Shown here: piece after piece, positions 42,985-53,797 of the stretch
Position numbering within the stretch: position 1 is the first letter of the stretch
How the letters are laid out: every line of letters begins with the position of its first letter
Assembly (NCBI GenBank): GCA_963971225.1
Contig: OZ020267.1
Location: forward strand, 91,811,648 to 91,875,647
DNA: 64,000 bases
Reading direction: 5' to 3'
Source: Melieria omissa
Lineage: Eukaryota > Arthropoda > Insecta > Diptera > Ulidiidae
Notes under the pieces: generated by a model
Seen by the model: only the letters and a program-made list of their open reading frames with translations
Told to the model about the DNA's origin: nothing
The model's database searches: none
Program-made: the position numbers and the translations under genes

Positions 42985-43255
42985 GTGTGGCTTGTTGCTT
43001 GTTAGTGCGTTAGACCGTGAATCTGATTCCGGTGATTTTGGACACCATGTTCAATGCACTGAAGTAACCAACTTAAGAAATATAGGAAACCGTTGTGTTT
43101 TTTTCGAAGAAAAAGCCAAAACTCTGAGAGTAAATTATTTGCTCATAAAAAAGCGCCCAACCTGAGCTTCGGAATCAGCACAAAACTGTAGGCCTCTTCT
43201 CTCCGTCTACACTTTTACACGCCCAACACGGGTGGGCACGGGAAGCTATGCCATG
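42985..43255 (+). mobile_element. Degenerate tRNA-derived SINE
   Basis: It retains an A-box-like GTGGCTTGTTGCTTGTTAGTG, then AACTCTGAGAG, AAACTGTAGGCC, and CCAACACGGGTGGGCACGGGAAGC blocks in SINE order. Confidence 0.6.
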
Positions 43256-45185
43256 GTCTCATAATCGGGCGGTCATGCCAATTTTGTACATATGGTACAG
43301 TGGTTCTTGTTGAAGTTATCTCGATGAAGAACTTACACAACAGAAGTTCTGGCAATTGACTTAAATTAATTGGCGGGACCCGATCATCACATTTGCCATT
43401 AGAAGACAGAAAGCTGCTTTTGAACATCATCAACTTCAAAAGTTCCATTCTGCAATTCCACAATGCACTATGTACACATCACACACACGCGATGAACAAA
43501 TTCTGGTACCCGGGTATTGGCCCCGGTTCACTATTTTAAGCGCGCTCCATTGTCCGCAAAGGGTTTTACTTTGGCTGATTGAAAACGATTTATTTAGATG
43601 TTTTATACTTTGCCATTAGGTATCCCTGATAACCGGGTAGCGTAGTCGCGTTCTTGGGACGTGTGATAAGTTTAGTTCAAATGAAAATACGCGGACGCGC
43701 GACCTTGCCAGCACGAACATTCATGAGAGCACCAGCAACCAGTCGGTAACTTTGGCTCAAACACAACTGACGGGAGTGATTGGTGCATAGCAGAACTTCG
43801 GACGGTACACTTTTCAAATGCGCGGATAATTCAGGGGTGAAACAGCTAGCGGCAAAATTGACAATGCGAACCGAACAACAACACCGGTGCACACTTTGGC
43901 TTTGTTGTTGTAGCTGTTTTTGTTCATATCGCTGGGTTATGGTGTTGTTTGGCGTATGGTGGGCATAGTTGCTGACATAATCGCAGCCCTACCCTTAAAC
44001 ATCTGTTCTATTCAGCCTCTCATTTGATTTTTGCTTCCAGTGGAAAGTGGAATCGCGCCTGTCAAGTGCGCGAGCGACCACGGCAATGGATTGTGGTGCA
44101 GTGGCAGCGACAGTGGTGCTGAGGGTGGGAGTGGACGCGGGTGCGCTCATCGTTGTAAAGCTGCACCCTGTCTGCTTTTGTGCATGTGCTATATGTACAT
44201 AGGTGTGTTCGGATTGTGCGCTGAGCTCTTTTATTCTGCAAGTTTTGTGAAAGCGAAGCATTCGTTGTTTCTGCTCAATGCTGTTGGAAATCGAAACGCA
44301 AGCCGGGCTGGGGCGATTCGGGCTGGGCCAGTCGAATCGTGTTGAGTTGAGTCGGGTCGAGCCGACATAAATAGTTTTCGTTTGATTCGGTGGATACAAG
44401 GCCGATGTGGCAAACGCAGGGCGACTCTGAGGGCAGCGGACAGAGCGGCGTTCGGGAAAGCGTTCTCAGTGGCATTCAGACTGGATTGGTTGTTTTTGTG
44501 GGTTTGCATTTTTTGGGGAGTGGTCTTTAAATACGTATGTTTGCTGACTCTAGCATTCTCTAGCAGTCAACGTTTGAATTTTCGCCAACTTTTAAATACA
44601 CAGACAAGTTACTTTATTCCGCATTTGTGTTTGAGTGAGTGTATCAAAACAACGTGTAATATGCGGAGGACTGTATTTTTCGCTGGGATGCCTGCCATTT
44701 TGTGCTGTGTGCTGAAACATTAAAGTAGCCTTAAAGAACTACATGGCGTCTTGCCTCCTTACCTTGTCTAGACTTGATTTGAATCTGTTGAGGTGGTTAA
44801 ACACCTTATTGGCCATTAAACCTGCTGCAAATGTCATTATTTATGTTTTGGCTGCATACCCTTCTTAAAACGGCCCGTTTTCACTTTTCTGTGTGCGCAA
44901 AACTTTCGTTCCAGCAATATAATACCAGGATGCAAGGAAATATAATGTAACTATATTAGGTACTCTAAATTGTGTTTGGTCCGAGCAATTGTTCCAAATC
45001 ATACCACAACAAACATTTCAGTTGTGTAGGAGTATAAAAATGTCTCATCTTTAGTTTCAACTTACTTTATTTCCAGTTGTATGGGTGTTGCATGCACTCT
45101 TGAGATACTGCGTTGGGGAAACCTATTCGTATTTGTTTTTTTAAATAGTGCCTTTCAGTCTCCAGACAGCCATTTGCATCATCTC
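43256..45185. other. GC-rich unassigned stretch, possible regulatory or host sequence
   Basis: Bases 43680-44720 are clearly richer in G and C than their surroundings and share no repeat with the rest of the window. TTTAAATA at 44526-44533 lies ~35-40 bp before AGCAGTCAA near 44562-44570, a loose TATA/initiator pair on the plus strand. Open frames in both strands look accidental. It may be a promoter, enhancer or 5' exon, or an unrecognised element. Confidence 0.25.
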
Positions 45186-45520
45186 AAAGCATGGCAGCCG
45201 CCGTAGCTCAGCTGGCTAGTGTGTTGGGCTGCGAGTCAAATGCGACGCTCAAACCGAGGTTCAAGACTCCGTTGCTGCTAACACCGAAAAAAAGAAAAAC
45301 AACAATTTTTCTTTCGGCGGCTGTCCTCTCAACAGAAAATGGCAAACCTCTGAGAGTGGGAGCCTATGAAAAAGCTCCCAACTCGGAATCGGCATTAAAC
45401 TGTAGGTCCCTTCCAACCTTGTAAAAATGCGCACGCACAACACGGATGGTTGCGGGTAGCTAGGCCTTAGTCGCGGTATCGCGCTGTCTTGCCAGTCTAT
45501 TATTATTATTAAAAGCATGG
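45186..45520 (+). mobile_element. tRNA-derived SINE, full length
   Basis: The SINE spans 45195-45511. A box TAGCTCAGCTGG is at 45204-45215, B box GGTTCAAGACTCC at 45258-45270, and the 3' tail is (ATT)n. AAAGCATGG is duplicated at 45186-45194 and 45512-45520. RNA polymerase III would start near its 5' end. Confidence 0.9.
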
Positions 45521-45534
45521 CTAACGAGTGTTTT

Positions 45535-45760
45535 CGATTATTGGCTCAGGATGTCGGTACAAGTCGACTGGATGACTTCTACGTCCTAATTGGCTTTGTT
45601 TCATCGGCAAATGCATTTTTTAAAGGTGAAAGTCATAAGGTGCCGCATCAGGTGAGTGGTTGATGGTTGAAATGCGAGTTTTAGACAAAAATCAGACACA
45701 AATGTTCAGTTAAAATTCAATAAATTTATGTTTTTGAGATGCTTTCATCCAATTTAAAGA
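45535..45760 (-). pseudogene. Mariner-type transposase remnant
   Basis: It matches 21840-22070 block by block (GGATGTCGGTACAAG, GACTTCTACGTC, CATCGGCAAATGCATTTTT), the same transposase C-terminus region with more decay. Confidence 0.5.
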
Positions 45761-48230
45761 TTTTCATGGAAGATTTTGGCTGATCTTCTATGAATTACCT
45801 CCTTCTGGCTAATACGTTAGTCATAATTTATGTCCTGAGAATCGTTTTTGAATCGCGTGTACCACTCATAACTCTGCCACGGGATAAATAATCATCAGTA
45901 TAAACTTGGTTCATCAATTTAAATCCGTTTCCGTTTAAGTTGAACCCAGTTTAAAACAAAAGTTAATATTGGCTCTTTGTTCGATGCTTACATTTGTACT
46001 GATGACATAAACATACTTTCACTTCAGACGCAATAACTACGCTTCCAGTGAACCAAATGTCATGAAATTTTTAGCAAAAAAAATTTTTTTAAACCACCCC
46101 ACCCCCCTGACCAAGTCTGGCTACACCCCTGGTTCGGGACATAACTTCTTTGCTTCATTTTAATTTGATTTTTCGACGCAAAATTTGCCAAATTGAAGTC
46201 AGACAATGATAAAGTTTTTTGAACGACACACAGTGGCTCAATTTGTCATTTCAGGTTGCAAAATTAATAACTTCGGAACGAATAGAGATAATTGGAAATT
46301 TTTTTTGCTGTTGATTAGAAATTCATCAGGCTATCGTATTAAAAAAAATAAACTCAATCGAGGTGCAGGGTGCTACGTAATACTTTGCCAAAGTTCGGCT
46401 TACTGTAAATAAGAATAATGCGAGCAACAATGATAAGTTTTAGTTGCAAAATTAATGAAAATTCATTAAAAAAGATGAAAAGTAATAAGAAATTTAAGAA
46501 TTAAGCTGAAAGAGTCAAATTTAAAGATAAAAATTAATAAATTTACATAAAAAGTAAATTTTTCTTTGGACAAAAACAATGCTAAAGTTTTATTATGACT
46601 ATATTCTAGGGGTAGCACATTGGGTGGAATACTGTTTTTTATTCTTTTAACACGACCCGGGCTTGCTGGTAAAACTGCTTCCACTATAACGCCTTTCATT
46701 TTCTCCTGATCCTTATTTTATGATAAAAGCTTCTGACAGCTGGGTGGTAGTTATTGTTTCTCTTGCCTCCATAAGCTTCTTTTTTTAGTACATGACGCAA
46801 AGTCCTGAATTGACTTTTTCGGCCTTCCTTTTGCCGCCTTTTATGTCGATGGTTGGTCATCGCTTATGCTACTGCTTATCTCGTGCATTGAAGTAAATTG
46901 TTTTTCAACCACTCCTCATTATTCTGGACAACCTAACCTAACCTAAGTACTGGATATCTTCTCGTTAGTCGTAGATATGTTGGCTGCAGGCAAACTTCCT
47001 TCGACGTAACCAATTTCTTTAGTGACACCCAGAACAAACTTCTCCTTTGTCTTCGAAATAGTAAATATTTCAAACAGCTTCGAATTTTTCAAAAACATCT
47101 TTGTGCTTCTTCTTCGGTTTAGTTGCAGTGGCGGAGTTGAAGTGATGTTTAGTTCAAATTAAATTCGAAACTAACTTTACTTACTCCAAACTCCTTTATT
47201 TATAAGTAGGATTTGCATATGCGTTCAAATAGCAGGTACCTAAACAGTTGTTAGGTTTTCCCGCGTTGTGGTATTTTTGAACAGCCCAGACACATAAGTG
47301 GGGTTTAGACAGTGCACATAGATATAAGTCTGCTTTTTGTTTTTCAATAACTAATTGTTTCATTGGCGCGGTTCAACTCAAAGGCTAATGGCGACTGACT
47401 GAGTTTTGCTCAAATTAAAAAAACAAAATTGTATGCCATGCACAGTGTTAGTATTTTGTTAAAAACAAAAACATTACATCAAAGGATACATGATAGCTGA
47501 TTGCCGGAAATAAAAGCCAACTTGTTTTTCGTACGTGCGAACTGCGCATCCAGCAAAAGTACTCTTTACTTCGAGCTTACAGCAATATACGCAAAAAAAA
47601 GTCGACTTAATATGGAGTTGTAAGCTTGTATCACATCTGAAATTAAGCCAAAATCCAAATTGTCATGCCCTGGTAACGATTATAATCGCGTGTAATTGAT
47701 TCACTATCAAAATCTTGACAAACTTGTTCGATCGCATGCACCCGAAAGCACAAAATTGAGCGAGGTGGCCACAGCAAAATCGCTGTAAAATCCAGTCGGG
47801 CAAAATCGGGCACCCGATCTCTTCAGGGCAGTACTCACAGAAGACTAGTGAACAATTTTCCCGAAGACGAAACTGTGGCAAGTATGGCCTTTTTTTTTAA
47901 GTCTACCGAAAGTTCAAAAAGAGTGATAAGTGCTTAAGTGTGTGCCTATGAAAAGACAACAACAACTTTTTTTTTTCTATATTTTAATTATTTACTACAA
48001 ATACCTTCTTTTACGATGCTGGTGCAAAAAGTTTTAATTAACTTGCTCCTTTTATATTTGTATTTGTATTTTAAAACATCAGCTTTACCGAAAAAGTGCA
48101 AATTGCTGATATTATTTCACATTCTAAAAATTGCTCAACTTTGACGGGCTCTACAAGCAAAACTATTTGTCCAATTTAGTTAAGGTTTTCGGATTTCTTA
48201 GGTCCAAGCATTTATCTATCGGACAAGTAT
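45761..48230. other. Mostly unassigned; small basic open frames on the minus strand
   Basis: Minus-strand frames of 54 codons (46696-46860, MTNHRHKRRQKEGRKSQ...) and 77 codons (46466-46699, MKGVIVEAVLPASPGRVKR) overlap by ATGA. Another of 51 codons lies at 46943-47098 beside a lysine-rich alternative frame (PKKKHKDVFEKFEAV). These could be pieces of one decayed gene, but I recognise no family. AACCTAACCTAACCTAA at about 46931 echoes the 84-bp repeat. Confidence 0.2.
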
Positions 48231-48239
48231 AACAGTTTC

Positions 48240-48722
48240 CCCCAAATCGAACATGACAAAATGGATTTTTGCAACCTGCGTCGGCAGAATCAGCCGCTGT
48301 GCGGCGTTGGGCCCATACATTAGATTAAAACTACTATGGATCAGAATGTTTATGTGGAAATACTAAAAAATGTGATGCTACCTTATGCGAGAGAGTAAAT
48401 GCCGTTACTATGGGTGTTCCAACAGGACAACGACCCTAAACATACCTCCAAGAAAGCTAAAAAGTGGTTCAAACGCAACTCGGTTACTGTCATGGATTGG
48501 CCTGCACAATCGCCGGACCTCAATCCGATTGAAAACTTATGGACCGATGTGAAGAAAGCAGTTTCTAAGCGAAATCCAACAAACAATGAAGCTCTTTGGA
48601 TTGCTACTAAAGAATCCTGGGATGCGATTCCCGTCGCGCGGTGCCAAAATTTGGTTAACTCCATGCCAAGACGTTGTGCTGCTGTTATTGCCAACAATGG
48701 CCACGCAACAAAATATTAATTA
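48240..48722 (+). pseudogene. Tc1-like transposase C-terminal fragment
   Basis: From about 48338 it reads MDQNVYVEILKNVMLPYARE, then an in-frame TAA just before the ATG at 48399, and continues WVFQQDNDPKHTSKKAKKW and WPAQSPDLNPIENLWTDVKK. These are the second Asp and the terminal Glu blocks of Tc1 transposases, here with intact residues. The DNA-binding half and the terminal repeats are missing. It is a different subfamily from the foldback at 25-26.7 kb. Confidence 0.8.
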
Positions 48723-49034
48723 ATTATAATTTTATCGTCGACTTTATGCTACAAAGAAATAAATTCCTTTATTTAGTATTTTTTGATATTCATGCACAAA
48801 GAAATAAAAGTGCTATTTTTTTCCTGTCCTTTTTATATAATTTTGTTAAAAATTTAAAAAATTTCTGAAACTAAAATCTTTATGTAAAATTTTGGCTTTT
48901 GGAAAGTTGACTTATGTTGTAGCGGTATTTTGAACTATAATCTAACATAAATAAAATGAATTGGTTAGGCCTTTTTATTGAATATAATTTCGTTTCTTGT
49001 GGTGGTGTTGTTCTAATTGCCGCAGCTGTATATA
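48723..49034. other. Unassigned
   Basis: AT-rich; perhaps the tail of the Tc1-like relic. Confidence 0.35.
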
Positions 49035-49652
49035 TAGGGTGTTTTTTTAGAGGTTTGTTTTTCGAATAGAGATAAAACTGGCATTTTGTCGTCAAATCTG
49101 GCAACTCTAATGTCATTTATGTTCAGTTTGGTTTGCCATTTCATCATGAACAGGTTGACAAAAGAACAACGCTTGCAAATCGTGCAAATTTATTTCGAAA
49201 ATAATGGTTCAGTTCGCGAAGTTTACCGCAAGCTCCGTCCATTTTATGGTCGACATAATCGTCCATCAGAGCAAAATCGGTCCATCCATCGGTTAACCAT
49301 GGGTCGTTTTCGCACTACGTTTACTCTATGTGATAATACGCATCCGCAGAGACGTCGAACAGTGCGCACCGAAGAAACAATTGCCGCTGTAGAGCAAAAT
49401 GTTGAAGAGGACCCGAATGAATCGATTCGCCACCGTGCACAGCAATTGGAGCTTTGTCCATCAACTTTAAAAATTGGACCTGTAGAATTGGCTTTATTCG
49501 AGCCAGCCGCGGCGGCCACATGCCCGAAATCATATTTAAACATTAATGGCATAAAATTATCCTTCCAATAAAGCCAAATTGATGGACATTAAAACGATTT
49601 TCTTGTGTTTTATTTCAATTCGAAGTTCTATACCTCTAAAAAAAACACCCTA
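49035..49652 (+). mobile_element. Mariner-type MITE, copy c
   Basis: The element 49037-49650, with TA on both sides, carries the same HTH-only frame (stop at 49571). The DNA to its right repeats 39421 onward, while the DNA to its left is unrelated to that left of copy a. Confidence 0.9.
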
Positions 49653-50969
49653 TATAACCATAAGCAATTTTTTCGTTTCCTCAAAATGGATTGAGTGATT
49701 GTTTTTCGTTGATAAATTTGTTTCATTGCAAATTATTAACTTTAGAAAGTTTTACTTACAGGAAAAATCTATGAAATCTATCCAACTCCATATAAAATGT
49801 ATTGGGCTACCCGGGTGCCCCAGCACACGGGTAAGGGTGTAAAAAGTAAATGTTGTGCCACACCCTCCAAAATAAAATAAATGGAATTCAACACTATAAA
49901 ATAAAGACAAAATACCATTTTGGGAGTTGTCATGAAGATTCACCTTTCTAGGTTATCCGCAAGTAAAAAATAATTTGGTACTTTTCTTACCTAAAATTTT
50001 TTATAACATGTTTTTTTAACATTTGAGGTAAAAAGTTCCGAACTAGGCATCGCAATCTTTTTCCAGTCCCGAAAATTCCGGGATTCAAATTCTTTAATAC
50101 CGGGATTTTCAGGATTGCAAAAGATGCTTCAAAGTTCAAATGAAATAAATATAAAAGCACAAAAACCCAATTCCTTATCTGAGGGAGGGGAGAGGGGATA
50201 GAGGGCGTTTTGCAAAAGGCTTATAATTATTTACTAAGCATTCAACAAACAAGTGTTGAATCTAAAAGATGTTTCTCTTCAGCAGGGTTTATTTGCAATA
50301 AATTTCGTTCTAGATTAGAGGACAAAACACTGAATGCCTTAGTATTTTTAAGATCTCAGTTTTTAGTTAATCAAAACGCTTAACTCTTTTATCGAAATAA
50401 TCGAAGTAAAACTAAAAGTACAAACAAATTAACTATTTTATTTTTTTTATCAAATATGCATATATATGCACTTTATGACACATCTGTTGCAAAGCAATAA
50501 GTTATGTTTAAGTGTAGTTTTTGGATAAAACAAAATGTTATTAAACTGAAGTTAAATGTCAAATGAAAAACTTTTAAGTTAAACAAAATGTTGTCAAGGA
50601 TGACTATGTTTATTTATTTGATTTAAATTTAAACTGACAATTTTGAATGTAATTGACAACTGATTGTAAATGACAACTCGATTTTGGTGATGTGCCGCGC
50701 ATAACCAACCACTTCGACTGCCTCCCTTTCCGCCTTACAATGTGATTAAATTCAAGATAAAAAATCTTAACACTACCCCAAATGTGATTAAACTGTGTCC
50801 ATTTTTATGGTAAATATATTATAAACAAGTATTTATGCAATTTGGTAAAATTGTTTTATTTAAAAAATTTGTTATTTGAATCCTGGGCTTAAATCCCGGG
50901 ATCCCGGGATTTGACTTTTCAATCCCGAAAATCCCGGGATCGCAAAATGGCAAAAAATTGCGATCCCTA
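49653..50969 (+). mobile_element. Spacer and hAT derivative, copy 2 (modified)
   Basis: Spacer 49653-50035 repeats 39423-39804. TTCCGAAC at 50036-50043 precedes the hAT left end at 50044. The hAT-like sequence runs to TTGCGATCCCTA at 50969 but carries a 151-bp stretch at about 50590-50741 absent from copy 1. No TTCCGAAC follows its right end. Its right part has several differences from copies 1 and 3, as if it came from another copy. Confidence 0.75.
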
Positions 50970-51270
50970 GCAAGCACTACAGTATTCACCTAATCTGGGT
51001 GCCTGGACACCGCAACATTGAAGGTAACTGCAAAGCGGACGAGCTGGCCAGGAAAGGCACGACAACACATATCCTTCCCGACAAGTAGACTGTAGGTATG
51101 CCGCTGGCCACGTTCAGACTGCGCGCTAGAACGTATGCAATCCATACAGCTAAGGAGCGCTGGCATAGTCTCTCGTCATGCGCAATAGCCAGGCTCACAT
51201 GGCCGGCATACGACAAGAAGCGGACTGCGAGCATACTGGACCTCAAAAGGACGAAATGTTAGGAAAAGAA
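50970..51270 (+). pseudogene. LINE RNase H fragment
   Basis: It reads HLIWVPGHRNIEGNCKADELA, an RNase H final motif, and after a TAG continues ARTYAIHTAKERWHSL and WPAYDKKRTASILDLKR. It is a third, different RNase H-bearing LINE remnant in the window, with stops and no flanking duplication visible. Confidence 0.65.
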
Positions 51271-51347
51271 ACACTTCGGATGTGCGGATGTGCTGATGAA
51301 ATCATTACAAACCATAACAGATTTTTGAGAATATTCCACTTTAAATA

Positions 51348-52149
51348 TCTTATATATAAAAATCAAATAAATTTCGTATGTCTTCTATAGACTCCCAAAC
51401 CACCAGACCTATTTTAATAAAATATTACGTGTGTGTTTACGGGCACCGTGTGGAAGGTTCTTAGCATAGGGGGCGTGGCATTATTCAAGGGGGCGTGGCA
51501 CCGCCCATACAACTCAATTCTTTAATATTGAATATCTTCAGAATTATAAGTCGTATAGCATTGAAATTTGGTACAGTGCCATGGCGTAAACATGTTGTTC
51601 GACCGGTAAAATTTAATGGGCGTTGGACAAGGGGCGTGGCACTTTTTAAATTCAGGTGTAACTTTCGAACTATAGCGTTCACATCAGTGAAACTCGGTAC
51701 AAACTAACGATTTGGTCGTGTCCTTCGACAGGGAGAATAAGGTGGGTTTTTGACAAGTGGGCGTGGCACCACTCATGCAACTCAAATTTTTAATATGGAA
51801 TAATTTCGGAATTATAAGTCATACAACACTAAAATTTAGTACCCTGTCGTCTCATACATGAGTCATTCTAATGATAAGATTTGATGGGCGTCAGACAAGG
51901 GGCGTGGCGCATTGTTTGTGACCCAAATATTTTGCTGAACTTTGAGTGGCACAGCAATGAAACTAAGTACGAACCTACCATTTTCCCTTCCGAAAGACGG
52001 GATGGTGCGGGTATTGAACAAGGGGGCTTGGAACCGCCCATATAACTTAAATCTATATATATATATACAAGAAAGTGACTGTATGTGAGTTACGGCATCA
52101 CACACAAACGGACCGTTTGGGCGAGACGAAGTTTGCCGGGTCAGCTAGT
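51348..52149 (+). mobile_element. Helitron-like repeat with both ends
   Basis: It starts TCTTATATATAAAAATC after A, contains repeated GGGGCGTGGCACC and GGGCGTTGGACAAGGGGCG, and ends GCCGGGTCAGCTAG before T. TC start, CTAG end and A/T insertion site fit Helitrons. No coding is present. Confidence 0.5.
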
Positions 52150-52239
52150 TATAAAATAAAGTATATATAAATTTCTGTGTACAAATAGTACTACTGTCAT
52201 AAGTTTTGGTACTGTGATGTACTATATCACATTACCAAT

Positions 52240-52535
52240 TCTAAATAAATAAATAAATAAATAAAATGTTATAAAACTGAAGTTAAATGTCAAATGAAAA
52301 ACTTTTAAGTTAAACAAAATGTGATTAAATTTAAGATAAAAAGTCTTAAAACTACCCCAATTATGATTAAACTGTGCCCATTTTTATGGTAAATATATTA
52401 TAAACAAGTATTTATACAATTTGGGAAAATTGTTTTATATAAAAAATTTGTTATGTGAACCCCGGGATTTGACTTTTCAATCCCGAAAATCCCGGGATCG
52501 CAAAATGGCAAAAAATTGCGATCCCTATTCCGAAC
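52240..52535 (+). mobile_element. hAT derivative, copy 3 (right part), after an (AAAT)n run
   Basis: An AAATAAATAAAT microsatellite (about 52240-52262) leads into hAT sequence identical to 40303-40564 apart from a few bases, ending at 52527 and followed by TTCCGAAC at 52528-52535. Confidence 0.8.
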
Positions 52536-52754
52536 GTATAAGAAATTTAATTTTTCCGAAGAACTCGTTATTCGCTACAATTTGATAGCTTATATTCATC
52601 TGAAATGCCGCCGGGTATATAGGCAAGTATGTATTTCATTATGCGGTGGCATCCGAATTTAAGCATAAAATAAATCACAACGGATTCTGGAATTTATTTC
52701 TCACCAATATAAAAGTTAATCATCTTTTCTCAAAGGGGCATATGGGACCATATA

Positions 52755-53361
52755 TAGGGTGTATTTTTTGGAGGTTTGTTTTTCGAAAAAAATTTGTTTT
52801 TCAAATCTGGCAACTCTAATGTCATTTATGTTCAGTTTGGTTTGCCATTTCATCATGAATAGGTTGACAAAAGAACAACGCTTGCAAATCGTGCAAATTT
52901 ATTTCGAAAATAATGGTTCAGTTCGCGAAGTTTACCGCAAGCTCCGTCCATTTTATGGTCGACATAATCGTCCATCAGAGCAAAATCGGTCCATCCATCG
53001 GTTAACCATGGGTCGTTTTCGCACTACGTTTACTCTATGTGATAATACGCATCCGCAGAGACGTCGAACAGTGCGCACCGAAGAAACAACTGCCGCTGTA
53101 GAGCAAAATGTTGAAGAGGACCCGAATGAATCGATTCGCCACCGTGCACAGCAATTGGAGCTTTGTCCATCAACTTTAAAAATTGGACCTGTAGAATTGG
53201 CTATATTCGAGCCAGCCGCGGCGGCCACATGCCCGAAATCATATTTAAACATTAATGGCATAAAATTATCCTTCCAATAAAGCCAAATTGATGGACATTA
53301 AAACGATTTTCTTGTGTTTTATTTCAATTCGAAGTTCTATACCTCTAAAAAAAACACCCTA
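52755..53361 (+). mobile_element. Mariner-type MITE, copy d
   Basis: The element 52757-53359 (603 bp) is near-identical to copy b in its outer part and preceded by the same 220-bp spacer. A short segment after the left end (about 52786-52802) is replaced, but the HTH-only frame stays open to 53280. Confidence 0.9.
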
Positions 53362-53378
53362 TATATATATATATATAT

Positions 53379-53789
53379 TGAAACGAAGAGGCACTCTGTG
53401 CTGTGCATGAACGCTTTTGCAAGCATACTTTTAGGCATGCACTTTGAAGTACGGCCAATTTGGTATAATTCGCTTGGTATAGTCCGATATGGCAAGGACG
53501 GTTCTCGAAGAAATGGGCTGTGCGAGAATGGTCGAGCACTTTCCAATTGGAAGTTGCAAGAAACTTCGGCGCGATAAGAAAACTGGTATAAAAGCAGCAG
53601 TGTGCAGGGCAAGGAGTCGAGTCTGTGTTGAGCAAGCAATGGGGAAACATGCAATAGGAGTAGTCTAAAGTAGAACAAGTGTAAATTTGTAAATAAAGCG
53701 ATTGTTAGTTTTGACTGCGTTTGCGCTGAGTAATTGGAGTTATTTTATTTTCCAACACAATCAAAACGAACCTTGGAATTTTCGTAACA
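53379..53789 (+). repeat. Solo gypsy LTR
   Basis: TGAAACGAAGAGGC...TTTTCGTAACA, flanked on both sides by ATATAT. It belongs to the LTR family of copies 1 and 2, lacks the 84-bp insert, and has no internal region, the product of LTR-LTR recombination. A TATAAAA box lies near 53586. Confidence 0.9.
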
Positions 53790-53797
53790 ATATATAT

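Noticed and set aside
44031..44345. 104-codon plus-strand and overlapping minus-strand frames in the GC-rich stretch
   Set aside because: Several overlapping frames in all phases are expected at this composition. None shows a recognisable domain.
45195..45275. A genuine tRNA gene
   Set aside because: A and B boxes are present, but there is no cloverleaf acceptor stem, and the sequence continues into a SINE body with an ATT tail and target duplication.
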